A stretch of DNA of 64,000 bases from Pipra filicauda (lineage: Eukaryota > Chordata > Aves > Passeriformes > Pipridae), in NCBI RefSeq assembly GCF_003945595.2, contig NW_024104554.1, positions 1,054,001 through 1,118,000 on the forward strand. The letters are read 5' to 3'. A program made the position numbers and the translations under genes. This document shows, in pieces, positions 1-15,345 of this stretch (its first letter is position 1; every line of letters starts with the position of its first letter). The notes under the pieces are model-generated. The model did not search any database. It worked only from the letters and a program-made list of their open reading frames with translations, and was not told the origin of the DNA.

Positions 1-1145
1 GAACACCATGCCCAATAATTCTCCTCACATTTTCTTTAATAGACTCTAAGGTCAGTAATTATTTTTTGGAGTATTTTGTCAAGGTTTGATATGTAACATG
101 GAGTACTTATTCAATGAATTGTAGTAAAACTGGTAATTAGTTTAGCCATTTTTAATTAGTCCAGATACATTAGACTGATAACAGATTGGCTTGACATAGC
201 TGACTGAGTTGACAGACTGATTCTGAATACCACATGATCCTTTAGTTTATCTATTTTGAAGTTTTGAAGCCTTTCCTGTTTAAATATGTTGACCAACAAG
301 AACCACTTAATTTTTTTGCTCTATTAGCATACTGAAACTATCAACTTGCTCAAGTGATCCTATTTTGTTCTTAGGTCTTTGTTCTTGAATTCTGTGGTAT
401 ATAGGATTACTTGGTTTGCTACTGTCTTCTCATTTTACTAATGTTGTGAATTTAAGCCACACTAGTCTCTCAAACATAATGCATAACTTCACCTTAATCT
501 TGCTTCTTTATTAAGCTAATAGTGAATTTAGTCAAATGGGTATATTTGAAAAATGTAATTCACATTATTGCATTAAGTTGACCATACAGTAATACCAAAA
601 TGCCCTTTCTGTTTCTCTGTGGTTGTTAACTACCAGTCAAAGAATGGCAATCAATTATCATGTGCTGTCGTACTTGAAAATAATAATGGCAATTTTCTGT
701 AATTGCGATATTTTTTCCATTATATACATTGTACTTGTCTTTTTTTTTCTTTGAAAAGAATAATTACAAGATATTTTTGAAGAGAATGAGATCTCCTCTT
801 TTTTTTTGCTCACACAACACTAAAGAAAGACAAGCAAAAGCTTGCAGACAGGATAGCTCAGTAAAAGGGAAGAGTCAGTCTTTTGGTTTTCAGATTCTTG
901 CAAAATATTGATAGTGCAATGTGTTTGTTGACAAAAAGAAAAAGTAAAAAGAATAATGAAATTACAAAAACTTAATCATAATGAAGACTTAAAACTAAAA
1001 TCTGAGCTTATCACTGCACAAATTCTTGTTAGATTTTAGTTGTTGGAGTCGCAAAGACCTTGTTATATTCATTTAGTCATTGCCACTGATCATGTAGTAG
1101 ACATTTTGCTTAGTGAACATTTTTCTCACATTTTCAGTAGAAAAT

Positions 1146-4130
1146 ATAGAATCATAGAATATACTGAGTTGGAAGGGACCCATCAGGATCATCGAGTCCA
1201 ACTCCTGACCCTGAGCAGGACACCCCAAAAATCAATCACACCATGTACCTGAGAGCACTGTCCAAATGCTCCTCGAACTCAGACAGGCTTGGTTCTGTGA
1301 CCACTTCCCTGGGTTCCAGTGCTCAACTACCCTTTGGGTGAAAAGCTTTTTCCTAATGTCCAATATAAATTCCCCCAAATCAGCTTCATGCCATTTCTTC
1401 GAGTTCTGTCATGAGGGTGAAGCCTCTCCACTTCCCCTCATAAGAATGTTGAAATCTGCCATTAAGTCTCCCCTCAGTCTCCTCAGGCTGAGCAAACCAA
1501 GTGACCTCAGCCCCACATCATACGGTTTCCCTCCAGACCCTTCACCATCCTTATGGCCCTTCTTTGGACACTGTCTAAGTGGTGCCCAAAACTGCACAAT
1601 ATTCAAGGTGAGGCTGCATCAGTTCTGAGTAGAGCGGGACAATCCCCTCCCTCAACTGGCTGGCGATGCTTTGCCTGATGCAGGACACGGTTGCCCCTCC
1701 TGGCTACCAGGGCACTGCTGACTCATATTTAACTTGCCGTTGACCAGGACCCACAGGTCCCTTTTTGAAGCGCTGCTCTCCAACCTCTTTTTCCCCAGCC
1801 TATGAACACAACCAGGGCTGCACTGTTCCAGGTGCAGAATCCATCACTATCCGTCGCTAAGCTTCATACAACTGGTGATTGCTCATCTCTCTAATTTGTT
1901 GAGGTCTCTCTGAGGGCCTCCCTGGTCTTGAGGGACTTGACAGTTTCTCACAATGTAGTATCATTGGCAAACTTATTTAGTATTCCTTCAAGTCCTGCAT
2001 TCAACTAATTAATGAAAACCTTGAAAAGAACTGGGCTGAGGACGGAACACCGTGGAACCCACTAGTGGCAGGTCACAAGTCTGACGTCAACCCATTCACT
2101 ACAACTCTGTGCTTGACTCGTGAGCCAATTGCTCAATGATATGTTTATCCAGCTGTGTGCTGGACATTTAGTCCAGAAGGATTCTGTGAGAGACAGTATC
2201 AAAAGCTTCACTGAAATCCAAAACGATTGCATCAACTGGCTTCCCCTAATCAACTAATTGGGTTACCTCATCATGAAAGGAAATCAGGTTGGATAAGCAG
2301 GATTTTCCTCTCATGAAGGTGTGCTGACTATGACCAATTGCTGCATTGTCCTCCAGGTGTTTTTCAGTACTTTTCAGAATGATCTTCTCCATTATTTTAT
2401 TGGGCACTGAAATAAGAGTGACAGGCCTGTAGTTTCTTGGGTCTTCCTTCTTGCCCTTCTTGAGAAACAGGACAACATTCACGAGCTTCCAGCCAGCTGA
2501 GACCTCTCCAGATTCCCAAAACTACTTAAAAATCCTTGAGAGGAGCTTTGTGATAACACCAACTAGCTCTTAGAGGATTCTGGGATGAATCCTGTCAGAC
2601 CCCATAGGCTTGTAGGGATCCAGCTGGAGCAGCAGATCTGGCACAATTTCAGGGTCAACTGGGAATTGATCATTCTCACAGTCATGCTCCTCTAGCTCAG
2701 GGCTGAGACCCCCTTAGTTCATCATCCATGTTGAAGATGGAAGAAAAGAAAGTGTTAAACACTTCTGCCTTATCTCTGTCCCTGTTTGTAAGGTGACCAT
2801 TCTCATCTTTTATGGGCCAATGTTATTTTTACACTTCCTTTTGCCATTAATATATTTGAAAAAAACTCCTTTTATTGTCCCCCACATTTCTTCCCTACTT
2901 CAACTCCAGTTGAGCTTAGGCTGCGCAAATTTTCTCCCTACAGTTGCAAGTAGCATCTCGGAATTCTTCACATGTCACCTGACTTTATTTCCACTGGGCA
3001 TACACCTTGCTTTTTTTATCTTGTTTTCAAGACAATATCTCAACCTGGGTTCATCTGCTTAATCTGCTTGACTTGCAATACTCCTGTGCTCTTAGGAGAT
3101 GACGTTTAAAAAGTGACCAGCACTGATGGACCCCAGCACCTGCAAAAACATTTTCCTAGGGGACTTGAATTACTGATTTCCCAAGTAGCCTGAAGTCTGC
3201 TCTCCTCATGTCCAGAGTTGAAGTTTCACTGGCACTTTACCTCCTGTCAACAGAGATTTTAAATTCGATCACTTTGTGGTCACTGTGGCCAAGACAACCA
3301 CAATCTCCACTTCACTCACAAGATCCACCATGTTGACAAGCAGCAGATCAAGGAGGGCATCTTTCTGAGTTGGGTCCCTTTGAACCTGTTCTATAAGGTT
3401 GTCATTCAGTTTTTAAGGAAACTTCTGGCCTGGATTGTACCAGCTGTGAGATGCTTCCAGTTAATTTCTGGCAAGTTGAAGCCCCCCCATAAGGACAAGG
3501 GCAGTTGACTTGGAAGTGTTCCTTTTTTCCTCAAAGAATAATTTGTCAATGTCTTCATCCTGGCTGAGAGGTCTGTAATAGACTCTCAGAGTGACATCCA
3601 CTTTATTTGTTTACCCCTTGATTCTCACTTAGAGGCTTTCAACTGTGTCATTGCCAGCTATGAGCTCCACACATTCTAACCCTTCCATTACATACAGTGC
3701 CACCCCTCTACCTCTTCTGCCCAGCCTATACCTGTAACCTGTAGAGAGGAATAACCTGTAGAGCCTGTAACCCTCCAACAGGGCACTCCTGTCACAAGTC
3801 TTATCCCACCAGGTTTCACTTATGGCAATGATATTTAATCTCTGGGACTGGGCCAAAGCTTCGAGCTCCTCTTATTTGTTCCTCATGCTGCACTGAGTAT
3901 TGTAGAAACATTCCAGGTGTGGTACATTGAAGCCAACACCTCTTGAGACAGATTGAGGGATCCTATCAGATCCCATGTCCTCAAGTTTTGGCACACCATC
4001 CCATCGTTTGTTACCTGTGAGCCTGGTTTTGTCTCTTTCCCCCTTCCAAGCTACTTTAAACTCTATCAATGAGCCCCATTAACACCTCCCATCAGGTATT
4101 AGTAGACCAGATGTTGAATACATCATCCCA
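1146..4130 (-). mobile_element. CR1 LINE, antisense, about 3 kb, degraded
   Basis: The left edge reads atagaatcatagaat, the reverse complement of the ATTCTATG-type tandem that ends avian CR1 elements, followed by the typical reverse-complement 3'UTR (gttggaagggaccc...). Moving right, the minus strand encodes reverse-transcriptase and then endonuclease motifs, so the element runs 3' to 5' across the window. At about 3 kb it is far longer than most CR1 copies, which are usually short 3' fragments. The right edge is approximate, because I cannot place the 5' end without a consensus. It lies antisense within the host intron. Confidence 0.88.
2062..4069 (-). pseudogene. CR1 ORF2 remnant (endonuclease and reverse transcriptase), inactivated
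   Basis: Reading the minus strand, 4069-3629 holds an apurinic endonuclease-like domain with an AISETWWD motif and, further on, GRGVALYV, both typical of the CR1 endonuclease. At 2482-2246 is the reverse-transcriptase start KKEDPRNYRPVTLIS, followed by a core containing GKSCLSNL. These blocks sit in separate short reading frames split by stops and frameshifts, so no intact ORF2 product is possible. This is a retrotransposon relic, not a host gene. Confidence 0.85.
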
Positions 4131-6822
4131 TGGTCAAAACCCAAAATTTTTCCACTTACATCAGCCTCACAGCCATGCATTGACGTGATGGATCTGCCTA
4201 TTTGGGCTTTACAACAACTCTTGTTTTATGGTAATTATATCTCATTACGAATTCCCTGCTTTTGAATCTTTTCAGAATTACCAGTATATAGATTGTCATG
4301 TAATTAAAATAGGTAATATTAATCATAATTTCAAATGATAATTATGTTTTCCGACCTATATTTTATGAAAATCAATACTATTCATACATTTTTGTATAAA
4401 AATGCATAGAGAAATAAGAGAACATCTTCACATCTGTGAGAAGTTGAGATAATCCCTTATAGAATTTCATTTATGTAAATGAGAATTTAAATAATACCCA
4501 GACTATAATTTACAAGAGACAGACAATGAGAGGCAAATTGATGCACTCATTCAAAAACCATGTGGACAAAATCAGGCATCCGTTAATAGTAATTTTTTTT
4601 TTGTTTTTGAACTATGAGGAATATAATAAATCAAAATCAGTCCCTGTAAAATTAAAAGTTTTCAAGCAAGTTTTAGTTGATTACATCAACAGCCTAGAAG
4701 TAAATTTTGTACTCAGTAACATCTTTGATTAGAAATTCTAAAATCATATATCAGAATCTGATAGTTGTTTGTAAAGGGTGCTTGCAAATCTAGGTGTATT
4801 TATAGATAAAGAGAGAATAAATTGCATATTGACCTCAGAATGTGGAGGAAACATTTATGTGGCTTATTTATGTGTTCTGAAACAGCTGAATCTCTCGTCT
4901 CTAAGTGTCTTAAGATATATCCTATGGTTAAGACTAAAACTTTTGCTATTAGACTAAATAAGAGGCTTGCTTTCATCTTTGAAAGAACCAATAAAACTAG
5001 TGCTTGAAAGGAGGAGTGATAAAAATGTTAAAGTTGAGGGGCATTAAGCTCCTATCTAGAATATTTTTGTGTTCTGAAAGAACGATATGATTTTCACTAC
5101 AAGGTGTTAAGTGGAGTGCTTCAATATACATGTGTTATTTAACAACAAATAAGAAAAAAATGTTTCTTGGTTGATAGTTTATAATCTTTCCATAGCTATG
5201 AGACCCAGTTTGGTATCAATACAAAAAAAATTAAATTAGGAAGTAAGAAATTCTCTATTAACCTGGGATACTGTTCTTAAGTAGACAGAATATTGTTGTA
5301 AGACCAAAGTGAAGAACTATTAACTTTCAAAGTTAATATGCTGGCAATCCTTCCTAAGATACAATGAAAAAAAATCTAAGAAAATATTCTAGAATTTCAA
5401 CTCAATATAACATTATAATCTGTCATTTGAAAGTTCTTCAGATGATTTCTCCTTCATAAATTCTGTATATCTTCATAGATATGCTGTGTTCAGGCCTGTG
5501 TTTCCTAGACGCCAGAATTTGCCACGGGTAGGATGACTATTGGAAAAGGTAGATGCATAATTCTAGCATTAACAGAGCTATTCTGAAAAGTGGTGGAAAT
5601 CTAAATTTTTACAGGAATTTTGCTTCTATCACTTTCCCTTGTGTGAAGGGAAGTCTACAGAATATGCAATTCTTAATTTTTTTTTGGTCAGCTTTGTTAG
5701 TCCTTTCCTAGTATATATTTATTATAGCATAACTGAGGACCAGACTCTTTATTTCCTCATTTGGGGTTTTTACACACTTGCTCCTAATGCTTTTGTCTTA
5801 CACTAAGCAACATATAAGAAAACTAAATTTCTGCTACATGATTTTTTTGATGAGTTTTTGTGTTTTTGTTTGGTTTGGGTTTTTTGGTTGATTTTCCTTG
5901 GAAAGTATAGCTTTTCTCAAGTGTTTCTGGGGTAATAATTTTTTCTAAAGCATTCACTTTGTGAATGTCACTTAGTGACATAACCAGTTACTAATTCACC
6001 CAGACTTTTTCTATAGCAGGGAAATTCTGAATAACAAAATAAAATAGTCATGAATATTTTCATAAAACTAGTCTAATCTTTACAGAGACAATGTCACATT
6101 AAGATAGAATGCATGTCAATATTGTAAATATTTTAAACATTCTCTGTACTTTATTTTGAATTACAGAGCATCAAATTGAAACTGAAAAACATTTTAAAAT
6201 GCTGTGTATGGTTGGTAGCTATATTAAGCCTTATGAAGAACATAAACTACAGTTTTTGCCTACTGGCAGTAACTGCATTCTCTTACAAAGTCTGAAATAC
6301 TAAAAGCAACAGAACTGTAATCACTCTAAAAGTTTCTCTAAATATTATCTAATTTTTTTAAGTCTTCTAAACTTGAATGAAGTAATTCTCCTATATACTC
6401 ACAGTATGTTGTTATATAGTAATTAACATTTCAATTTGTGCTAACAGCTTTTATTGCAACCTGTTTTAAGAAGTTCTTAGAGCTTTGCAAAAATTGCATA
6501 GCAATATTTGTTTTCCCTTTTACATCCACTGTACTCTGTGATCTGTTTTATCTTTGAAATTTTTAAATAAATTACATTAGAGATCTTGCCTGTATATCAT
6601 TGTTCCACTGCAGCTCACTAAATGAAAATATACTAGAAACTCCTGTTCAATTTGTTGTACACACTGTATGATGTTAATTATTTTCCTTGGAACTTGTATT
6701 TCCAAAATGATTATTGGTACTTTAAGTCTTATATTGTGAAACATCTGCCAGTAAGTCAGGAAATATACCCGAGAAGAAATTTAGGGTCAGAATGCTAATA
6801 TGTACATGTCCTTTCTTCACAG

Positions 6823-7017
6823 CTGTAACTTGCCCCAGCATACAGACTCTGCTCTCAGAACATGTTGTCTGGAGACTGATTTCTGGGTCACTGAATGAGT
6901 ATGGATCTCAAGTCATGCTCAGCTGCAGTCCTGGATATTTTTTATTGGGTCGAAGACTCATACAGTGCAGGAGTAACGGAACCTGGAGTGTAGGCAATGA
7001 AAGGCCAAGTTGTAAGG
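6823..7017 (+). CDS. CSMD3: CSMD exon 1 of window: sushi module 1
   Basis: A 195-nt, 65-codon exon encoding one complete sushi/CCP module. Acceptor ttcttcacag precedes it and donor GTAAGG follows; both flanking introns are phase 1. Numbering from the split first codon, cysteines fall at 4, 35, 49 and 64 (expected pairing 1-3 and 2-4) and the hallmark Trp at 55. It is longer than most modules here because of an extended first loop (residues 5-34). The opening TCPSI lacks the usual CG.PG start, and the last loop carries an insertion around VGNERP. N52-G-T is a glycosylation sequon. Extracellular. Confidence 0.93.
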
Positions 7018-9013
<1,996 letters not shown>

Positions 9014-10938
9014 TGAAAAATAAAGGTATCTTAAATATGGAAATACTGTGTACTGCATATGATTTTGTGCTATTCTACTAGCATATGTCTTTTTATTAGA
9101 AATTAAATTATATTTTATATTGTTGCAATGCTTTTCAAACCAGTTGGGTTTTTAAGTGACTCCAATTATTATCCACATTCACAGCACTTTTCTTTGTGGA
9201 ACAGTGTATATGATGAAACTAAGTTGGAAGATAAGCTTCAGTTCAGGAGCATTTCTGATACATTCCAACTGCAAATGAGTGTTCACCATATTGAGCATTC
9301 AGTCAAGGAAAGCAGACAAGAGATAAGTGAAGCAAAATCAACACTCAAACCCTAGGATTTATGCATTTTGGACCTTAAGTTCTCATCCCTGCTTTTTCTC
9401 TCTTCAGATCTACTCATATTGCTTTACACTCCTAATATAGACATAAGAAAAAGGTTTTCTTTTTGAATAACTTTTGAGGATCAGTAGTGGGTTTATTCTT
9501 GATTGTGGACAGTGTATTTGTTTCTGGAATCTGTTATTTGCTTTGTCTGCCCTCATTTTGCAGATTTTCTTCTTGCCTTATAGCTAAATGTACTCAGTTG
9601 CTCTCAGGAAAGGAGGAATCTCCTCTTTCTTCTCCAGAGTTCCACCTCTGATAAAAAGCACCTTTCTTCTTTGCTGCCTCACCACATCATTTTAGCAGAA
9701 AATATGCCTGTCTAGTACATTTTAAACATAACAGTTTGTCTTTTCTCAAGAAATTAATTCAAATCAAAACAGGGGAAAAAAAAAATCTTCTGAGCATCAT
9801 TTCTTTAAACCTTCATGCCATCCATGAAACCCTGACGTTGTCATTACATGAACCAAGTAAAAATAAAGTGAGAAAGAAGTTTTACATATACCTAAAGAAC
9901 TAATATCAAATGGTTGGTTAGAATTCTTAGGCACCTGATTCCATTTTTTTAACTTTCCCAACATTAATAGTGTCACAGTGTTTCTGTGCTCAGATAGACC
10001 TTTGGCCTATCAGGTTGCTGGTGTTCATTACCCTATAGACACAACTAATAAGTCTATGCTGGTTTGTATTAACTATCTAAGCAAAGATACTTCATAGAAT
10101 TATCATAAAGGGTATTTGTATTTATTGAGCTTTGAGTTCATGCTCTCACCAAGATGCAAAGCTGAAAGAAATGGTTACAGTTCTCCAGAGCAAAACATAG
10201 CAAACCAGAGCTGCATTTTAAAACACATCAACATTCTCCTGGTAGAATAATCTATTAAAAGGAGAACATCTGCATCACAATAACCAGGTGTGATGGGACC
10301 ACATACCAACTCAACCACGTCTTCAAAAAAACAATTTCCAAGTATCATAAATTTCATATTAGAAGGTTATTAAGAATAGCAGGTATCGTAAGATAAACAT
10401 GAGTTTTAACAGAGTACTAGTGACAACATCCTGCATTTCTGGAGATCTTTAATGCCTGAAAATACTTTTAGAGAAAATATGTCCTAAACAGGTTGCAAGT
10501 TACAAGACAATAATGCACTAACAGACAAAAGCATAATAATCTAAACTTCATGAAAAAGAAAGTGAATTTATCAGTTCCATATTAACTCTATTCTTCATCA
10601 ATATAAAGCAGAAAATTTGGTGGGGTAAAGGAGAAATACAGAAATGTGGGAATCTTCTCCAAGTCAGGGATAAAATCTCACACTTTGTGTTCTGCTTGCC
10701 TCGTTGATTGCCTTTTTCTTTCTTTTGATTCAGATACTAGTCTATAGAAGAAAGGAAAATAAAGACAGAACGTTTTCAGAAAAAAAAAAGCATGATATAA
10801 TGTATTCTGATCTGAATTAAGATTTTATGACCTTTCATAATATATTCCTAATTAACTTCTTAATTTTGCAACAGTAATGTTTGTAATACAATTTTTGTGG
10901 ATATAATTTTTCAATATGTCAGCTCTCAAGATATGGAG

Positions 10939-11160
10939 TGTAGCAGGAAGAAATGTAGCAAAGGATTTTGGGACTTGCAATTTTCTGGGCTCTCATGCAT
11001 GCTCAGTGAAGTACTTTAATGTCGTTGGTTGAAAGATCATGTGACATGTTTTAAGCACTGTATTTATAATAAATCTTAATCTTCCTCTCCCACTCCGTGG
11101 TGTGAGTAGTGGGATTCGTGCAACAACAAGCACCTCAAATGGCGCCCTAACAGGGACTTG
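10939..11160 (+). mobile_element. Endogenous retrovirus LTR plus start of leader (truncated)
   Basis: A roughly 200-bp block opening TGTAGCAGG and closing ...CCTCA at 11137, the TG...CA ends expected of an LTR. It contains a TATA-like stretch merging into an AATAAA at 11068-11073, then a GC-richer R/U5-like segment. Two bases after the CA lies a lysine-tRNA primer-binding site. No gag, pol or env sequence follows: the internal region is lost within a few tens of bases. An alternative 5' edge is TGTC at 10917. Old, non-coding and incapable of expression as a provirus. Confidence 0.75.
11140..11157 (+). other. Retroviral primer-binding site, tRNA-Lys type
   Basis: Eighteen bases beginning TGGCGCCC and ending CAGGGAC match the tRNA-Lys3 class of primer-binding site at 17 of 18 positions. 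The site sits directly after the LTR CA end, as in a provirus. The lysine-primer class suggests a betaretrovirus/ERVK-like source, by inference. Confidence 0.8.
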
Positions 11161-14100
11161 TGGTCAAAAATTGTGACCATTGTCTCATAGAGCTAACCTA
11201 ACTTCTAAATGTCAATTCATTATTACAGACTTCCCAGCAAGATGCAGTTACTTCTGGAAAATGTTGTGAAAAAGAACAATTCTCTGGCTTGATACATTTT
11301 CAAGCCATTATTTTTTAATTTAAAATATGCTGTATTAAGAATTATGTCATTTTGATTTAGGAAATAAAGGCATAAACGGAGTACACTAATTGCTACCTTT
11401 TTAATATTTAGAGCAGCAAAGGGGTAAAAGAAATCTTTTTTTACCTAGGAATAAGAATTGCACTGAGGTGCTGTTTAGGAAAATGTTATGATTTGGCATT
11501 ATTTTTTTACATACATAAGTTCATCAGTTCCACAGTGGAACTGTGCAGGTGATTGAATCTGAAAACACATCAGCTTTCTCTTGGTGTCAGATTATCCCTG
11601 GACTGAGGCTGACTGAAATTTAAAATATGATGGAACTGCAGCTGTGAAGATCCAACAGCCCCAAATTTGTATTTGTAAGAGTATTTTCCATAGCCATTTC
11701 TTCTGTTGCAAACATGTAAACTAGATTGTAAAAAAAAAAAAAGAGCTATTAGCCCTGTAGATTTTTGCAATGTGTTATACCATTCATTGCCAGAGTATTG
11801 CCTGACACCTACATATAATGATTTCAAGCATAAAGATATGTGTTAACATTCATTCATTTTGAATAACCTGAAATACCACTTCATAATCTGATCAATAATA
11901 ATAGTATTTAGGACTTAGGTACTGGTTTTTTTTTGACAGGCTAATTTGGATAATTTGGCTACCAGCATACACATATCTCAATGGATTCTGTTTGTATTAT
12001 AAATTACTCTTGCCCATGGAAGGCTGGAAAAGAGGTTTCTTCTATTCTGATATTGAGAAATAAATTTTACACTGCATACCCCAGAATATTAGCTGTCCGC
12101 AGTAACCTCAGTACATAGTGCATAGTGAACAATTCCATTTTATTTTCATAGTTAGGAAAGACTATTTCTATATACAGCTTGAATTTAATTTATATGAATT
12201 CATCCTTTTCCTCTGCAGAAGTAATTTCCTGTTGGATTTTTTCTTTTTCAGTTTTTTACAAATTCACATTGAAATTGGTATCCACTACTATTATCTTATC
12301 CCCTTGGTCATAACTAAAAACTGACTATCTGCATTCTGTTTAAAATTATTTCTACAGATCTAGTCCCACTTGTAATGAACACAGGACCTCTTTCAGGAAC
12401 TATTACTGCAATAAAAGCAATGCTTGTCTTACAATACTTCCCAATTCTTTTTCTAAAAACTTTGGTGGACTTTGGTTTCTATTTGATTGATTTCATTGCT
12501 GAATGCAGCCCTATGCATTCATATGCATCTTAGAACTGTTAAGAACATGGATTTACCTCATTAGACAAAAAAAGTTCACATTCAGAGCTGGCAGGTCATT
12601 AATCATTACTTAATCTTTGCTATTTCAAAATCAGACAGGGTCTATAGTGCCAAAAATACTGCACAGCTTGGATTGTGAAAGTCTAAATTTGAGTTATCAC
12701 ATGCATACTGCAGAAAGTCATACTTCTGCTACTAAAGCCCTCCCTGCCTCTCTTACACTCTCTCACATAAGGTACATTCACAACATGTACTTTAGGCATC
12801 TAATTTAGATGCAATTTAAAGTACAATCTAAGTTCCTAAATTCCCAACAAGGTCAATGGAACTATGCAGGCTCCTCCAGAGTGAATTCAGGAAAGATAAA
12901 TTCTTAAAGTGAGATGCGAATGCTGCTAGTGGTGTATTCCTAAATTTTGAGGACAACATGCCCCAAATTTATTCCAGAGGTGCCTTTAGGACTTACCTGA
13001 AGCCTGTAAAAATCAGGAGGCAAACACCCAGTGAGCTCTGAATGAGCCTTTTCCTTTCAAAGGAATGATAATGAGTTAGAGTTGCTTTTTACCTATACTG
13101 TACCTGCATGAATGTAATTCAGGACAGCTGTAATTGAAAATATGCATCACTTTATGTTACCCACTGGTCTGTGTAGAATTAATTTATGATTTCAGGGCAG
13201 ATGAGTACACTAATTTCTGTACCATGGGAAAGAGTTTGTCAAATCCTTATTATTTGTCTCAAAAGAATGCTAAAATCAATGACTGTAGTTAATGAGTCTA
13301 AGGCTAAATATGAACCCTAAGTCTTCGGGTTGTTAGTATTATATGTATTTATGTATTTTTTTCTTAGTTATGCAAAGATAAATATGAATTGTTAGGTAAA
13401 ATTTCTTTCAATTTCACTCAGTTACTCACACTGCTGATATTTTATCTCTTCCCTTTTTTTCCTTACAAAAATGAATTGCATCTATAAGTCACAAAACATG
13501 TGTTTTTATCTATGCTTTGTGTGTATGAGTGATCACATGTAGGACAGAGAGCAAATTGGAAACTTTTAGGATTGCCTAACTCCCTCTGTATGATTAGTGG
13601 CACTTAATCATGGATCAATGTGTTTTCCTGAACAGATTTTTTTTTTCACTGACTTTTTATGACTTTCAGGTGCAAAATTACAAATAAACAAGTCAAGGAG
13701 ATTCTTTAAAATCTTAAATTAAATATAATCTACTTCATTATTAATTATAATATGTATAATTCTCTAGATTTATCAATGTGAAAAAATTCTGCTGCAGACT
13801 GTACTTTTGTAAAAATATCTGATCCTGTAATTGATAATTGTAGGTAAATCACAGTATGATATTGTGATATTGGCTTATATTTCAAATTCTTATTAAAATA
13901 AATAGAATTATTTGTATCTTGATTTCCAAGTATTTTACAATAAAACTACTGAACTAACCTTGACCCATATGAAAAATTTTCTTAATTCACAGGTTTCACA
14001 GATTTCTCGAGAGCATATTTTATTAAAAAATCCACTCACAGCCTTCTTTTTTTTTTTCTGATTTTAGTTGATGAGAAAATTACATACATTTTTATGTCAT

Positions 14101-14664
14101 TGCAATGCTCTTTCAGTTCTTGATTTGTTGGAATATTTTATTTAAATGAGGCAAAATTTCCTAAAAAAATTATTAAATACAGTAATTAGAAATATCTATA
14201 GATGAAATTGCTCACATAGTAAGTCCAACAACTTGTTAAATCTCCATTTCAGAGAAAAGGCATAATAATTTGCATTTTGCTCTGTGACTGTTGGCACATC
14301 TCAGCTATTTTTCCTCTTAAAATTCCCTGTGGTTCCCTGTGTTTGGCTTCAACGCATCAACTGGTTTTCAGTTCTTCACTATTTAGGTCTAGAAATTTTT
14401 TAAAAATCAAATTTATTCCTTTCTATTTCACCTCAGTCCCTGGAAAAAATTAGAGAGCAAGTATTAGGAATTAAGTCAATTTCCAGGCATAAGTAAAATA
14501 AAGATAATTGGGAACAGGCTGGATGGAACAATCAAAAGCAAACCTTAATCTTGCTGCCTTTTCCAACGACTGTCTCATTGGATGTAGATTTCTTTCACTT
14601 TGTATTATTGCAGCAAAACTTCTGAAAATCTCCTGCAGTATCCTTGTAGACAATTAAGAAGACA

Positions 14665-15345
14665 GAGACTGGATGAGGGGACTGCAAAATGGATGGAAAG
14701 TAATTGAACAAACAATATCTGAGGGTAGTGTTTCTTGATTTGAAGTGTGACTAGTAGCCAGTGGATACTGAGGATGAATACTGAGGCCCATACTATTCAG
14801 CCTCTGTCAGTGATTTGGATAACAGGCTGGGATGCAGCCTCAACAAGTTTGTGGATGACAGCATATGATGGGAGGATAGTTGATACATGGATATCAGCAC
14901 TGCTAAACAGAAGGATCTTCAGAATCTGGAGGAATGGGCCAACAGGAAGCTCCTAAAGTTCAGCAAAGACAAATATATAATCCTTCACTTTGCCTAGAAT
15001 AATGCCTTTCCTGAGTACTGGCCTGGAACTGACTGGGTAAAGACAAACTTTACAGAAGGCAGCCCAGGTGACTGAGTGGAGAGGCCCACTAAGAGTTAAA
15101 AGTGTGGCTTTGCAGTAAAAATATCACAGACTGGATTGTAGGAACAGCAGTGTAGTCAGCAGGTCATGATTATTATTTCCTCTTCAACACACATGTGGAA
15201 AATCATGTGTAGTTTTTGTGTCTTCCACCATATAAGAGAGATGGGAAACTGAAGCAAACTCAGGGAAAGGGCCTGTCAAGGGTTTAGGGTCTAGATAGAC
15301 AAGGAGAGGCTGGATGAGGCTGGAGGAGAGAAAAGGGTAAGAAGG
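14665..15345 (+). mobile_element. CR1 LINE fragment, sense, from the reverse-transcriptase region
   Basis: The segment around 14780-15000 reads like the CR1 reverse-transcriptase core: a stretch like gtcagtgatttggat, then caacaagtttgtggatgaca, then a gaggaatgggccaacaggaag-like stretch. An ORF at 14747-14956 preserves part of this in the wrong frame. Downstream similarity fades by about 15345. It has no 3' tail repeat, so it is internally truncated. Edges are approximate. Confidence 0.78.

Larger units (their letters stand above)
1..6822 (+). other. Intron upstream of the first exon in the window (5' end not seen)
   Basis: AT-rich non-coding sequence that must be intronic, because the exon at 6823 starts inside a codon. 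The only recognisable content is the antisense CR1 at about 1146-4130. I found no sushi or CUB exon in 1-1145 or 4200-6822; short ORFs there look like chance. Confidence 0.7.

Noticed and set aside
1266..1628. 120-codon + strand ORF
   Set aside because: Lies antisense to the CR1 3' region and comes from the retroelement sequence.
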